This document shows positions 62,701 through 64,000 of a stretch of 64,000 nucleotides of DNA, one piece after another. Positions within the stretch are counted from its first letter, which is position 1; every line of letters starts with the position of its first letter. The DNA lies in NCBI RefSeq assembly GCF_051014685.1, contig NW_027478385.1:9548001-9612000 (forward strand), read 5' to 3'. The notes beneath the pieces are model-generated. The model ran no database searches, had not been told where the DNA came from, and worked only from the letters and a program-made list of their open reading frames with translations. A program made the translations under genes and the position numbers. The stretch is from Ptiloglossa arizonensis. Taxonomy: Eukaryota > Arthropoda > Insecta > Hymenoptera > Colletidae.

Positions 62701-64000
62701 CAATCCGTTCGCGAGATATGGGAGTTTGAAGCCAAGAAATGGTTGAGAAGGCAAAAAATTTTTAGCAATTCTGCTGCTCCAAACGCTTAACCAGAATGGC
62801 CTAGGGAAAAAATACACATACCGCTGTAATCGGGTGAGTTTCTACTTTCAGCTGCAGTAGGAATTTTTGGGTTAGGTCAATCCGTTCGCGAGATATGGGA
62901 GTTTGAAGCCAAGAAATGTTTGAGAAGGCAAAAATTTTTGGCAATTCTGATGCTCCAAACGGTTAACCAGAATAGCCTACGGAAAAAATACACATACCGT
63001 TGTAATCGGGCGTGTTTCTACTTTCAGACGCAATAGGAATTTTTGGGTTAGGTCAATCCGTACGCGAGATATGGGAGTTTGAAGCCAAGAAATGGTTGAG
63101 AAGGCAAAAAATTTTTCGCAATTCTGCTGCTCCAAACGCTTAACCAGAATGGCCTAGGGAAAAAATACACATACCGCTGTAATCGGGTGAGTTTATACTT
63201 TCAGATGCAGTAGGAATATTTGGGTCAGATCAATCCGTTCGCGAGATGTGGGCGTTTGAATCCAAGAAATGGTTGAGAAGGCAAACAATTTTTCGCAATT
63301 CTGCTGCTCCAAACGCTTAACCAGAATGGCCTAGGGAAAAAATACACATACCTTTGTAATCGGGCGAGTTTCTACTTTCAGACGCAACAGGAATTTTTGG
63401 GTTAAGTCAATCCGTTCGCGAGATATGGGAGTTTGAATCCAAGAAATGGTTGAGAAGGCAAAAATTTTTTCGCAATTCTGCTGCTCCAAACGCTTAACCA
63501 GAATGGCCTGGGGAAAAAATACACATACCGCTGTAATCGGGCGAGTTTATACTTTCAGATGCAGTAGGAATTTTTGGGTTAGGTCAATCGGTTCGCGAGA
63601 TATGGGAGTTTGAAGCTAAGAAGTGGTTGAGAAGACAACAAATTTTTCGCACTTCTGCTTCTCCAAACGCTTAACCAGAATGGCCTAGGGAAAAAATACA
63701 CATACCGTTGTAATCGGGCGTATTTCTACTTTCAGACGCAATAGGAATTTCTGGGTTAGGTCAATCCGTTCGCGAGATATGGGAGTCTGAAGCCAAGAAA
63801 TGGTAGAGAAGGCAAAAAATTTTTCCCAATTCTGCTGCTCCAAACGCTTAACCAGAATGGGATAGGGAAAAAATACACATACCGTTGTAATCGGGCGAGT
63901 TTCTACTATCAGACGCAGTAGGAATTTTTGGGTTAGATCAATCCGTTCGCGAGATATAGGAGTTTGAAGCCAAGAAATGGTTGAGAAGGCAAACAATTTT
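59774..64000 (+). repeat. 31-monomer tandem duplication, copy 2, cut by window end
   Basis: Follows 54,289 onward for 4,227 bp to the last base, with no break in register. Private changes include GCTGCGCC near 60,301, AATACGCAT near 60,515 and CACACGCCG near 62,466. It lacks the private 54,691 and 56,173 changes of copy 1. About 1.26 kb of the unit should lie beyond the window if the copy is complete. Confidence 0.9.

Larger units (their letters stand above)
1..64000 (+). repeat. 177-bp tandem satellite array, about 361 monomers, uninterrupted
   Basis: The start word TACACATACC recurs at 1, 178, 355, 532, 709 and so on to the window end, giving a 177-bp period with scattered 176-bp monomers. 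All copies point the same way, with no inversion, spacer or inserted element seen. With the start word as position 1, landmarks are: GTTGTAATCGGG at 11-22, a T5 tract at 52-56, the CENP-B-box-like motif at 72-88, TTGAAGCCAAGAAATGG near 91-106, an A6T5 tract near 118-128, TTCTGCTGCTCC near 134-145, CCTAGG at 165-170 and an A6 tract at 172-177. Consensus GC is about 42%. Array structure, near-nucleosomal period and the box point to centromeric or pericentromeric heterochromatin (inference). I do not recognise the family or species. No genes lie anywhere in it. Confidence 0.99.

Noticed and set aside
1..64000. Possible CRISPR array (regular repeats with variable parts)
   Set aside because: The repeated unit is the whole 177-bp monomer with low divergence throughout. 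There are no short repeats separated by unrelated spacers and no cas genes.
1..64000. Telomere-like word GGGTTAGG in each monomer
   Set aside because: It occurs once per monomer and is never tandem, so it is a chance resemblance to TTAGG or TTAGGG telomere repeats.
1..64000. Pol III B-box or tRNA T-arm resemblance around CCGTTCGCGAGAT
   Set aside because: Only GTTCG matches. The following A and the closing CC of the B box are absent, no A box lies at suitable spacing, and no cloverleaf can be drawn.
1..64000. Assignment to a known centromeric satellite family (human alpha, Arabidopsis CEN180, rice CentO and others)
   Set aside because: Length and the box are reminiscent of several families, but I see no extended sequence similarity to any I can recall. 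A database search would be needed, so no family name is given.
1..64000. rRNA spacer or intergenic subrepeats
   Set aside because: No rRNA coding sequence or Pol I promoter-like unique segment interrupts the 64 kb, and the complex duplication pattern is unlike rDNA spacer subrepeats.

Overview
The whole window is one uninterrupted tandem satellite array. A monomer of about 177 bp (consensus roughly 42% GC) repeats head to tail about 361 times, always in the same orientation, from base 1 to base 64,000. I found no gene, RNA gene, transposon, CRISPR array, inversion or unique-sequence spacer. This is eukaryotic heterochromatin, most plausibly centromeric or pericentromeric. The monomer is about one nucleosome plus linker, and almost every copy carries a CENP-B-box-like 17-mer at monomer positions 72-88. 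I do not recognise the satellite family or the species. The consensus is not depleted in CpG (8 CpG per monomer, about the number expected from base composition), which leans weakly towards a lineage with little DNA methylation or towards recent homogenisation.

The array is not a regular higher-order repeat (HOR). It is a patchwork of near-identical tandem and long-range duplications whose shifts are all close to whole numbers of monomers. From left to right: overlapping 11-mer, 14-mer and 5-mer duplications (0.6-6.1 kb); a 67-monomer long-range duplication (1-8.4 kb copied at 11.9-20.2 kb); a 23/22-monomer tandem duplication (16.6-20.7 and 20.7-24.6 kb); a rearranged copy of 9.0-11.85 kb at 24.6-27.8 kb with a dimer insertion and a 3-mer deletion; a 25-mer tandem duplication (27.6-32.0 and 32.0-36.5 kb); a 10-mer duplication (36.1-37.9 and 37.9-39.6 kb); a 13-mer that collapses into three 9-mer copies (39.0-46.5 kb); an irregular zone with a 3-mer duplication (46.5-51.4 kb); a 16-mer duplication (51.4-54.2 and 54.2-57.0 kb); and a 31-mer duplication whose second copy leaves the window (54.3-59.8 and 59.8 to beyond 64 kb). 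All boundaries were read by eye from diagnostic variants and are uncertain by the length of homology at each junction.

Two domains can be told apart by monomer types. One variant set occurs only left of about 21.4 kb and another only right of about 28.2 kb. Shared deletions allow part of the duplication history to be ordered. The open reading frames in the array are artefacts of a 177-bp (3 x 59) period that keeps frame from monomer to monomer. Nothing in the window encodes a protein I would defend.
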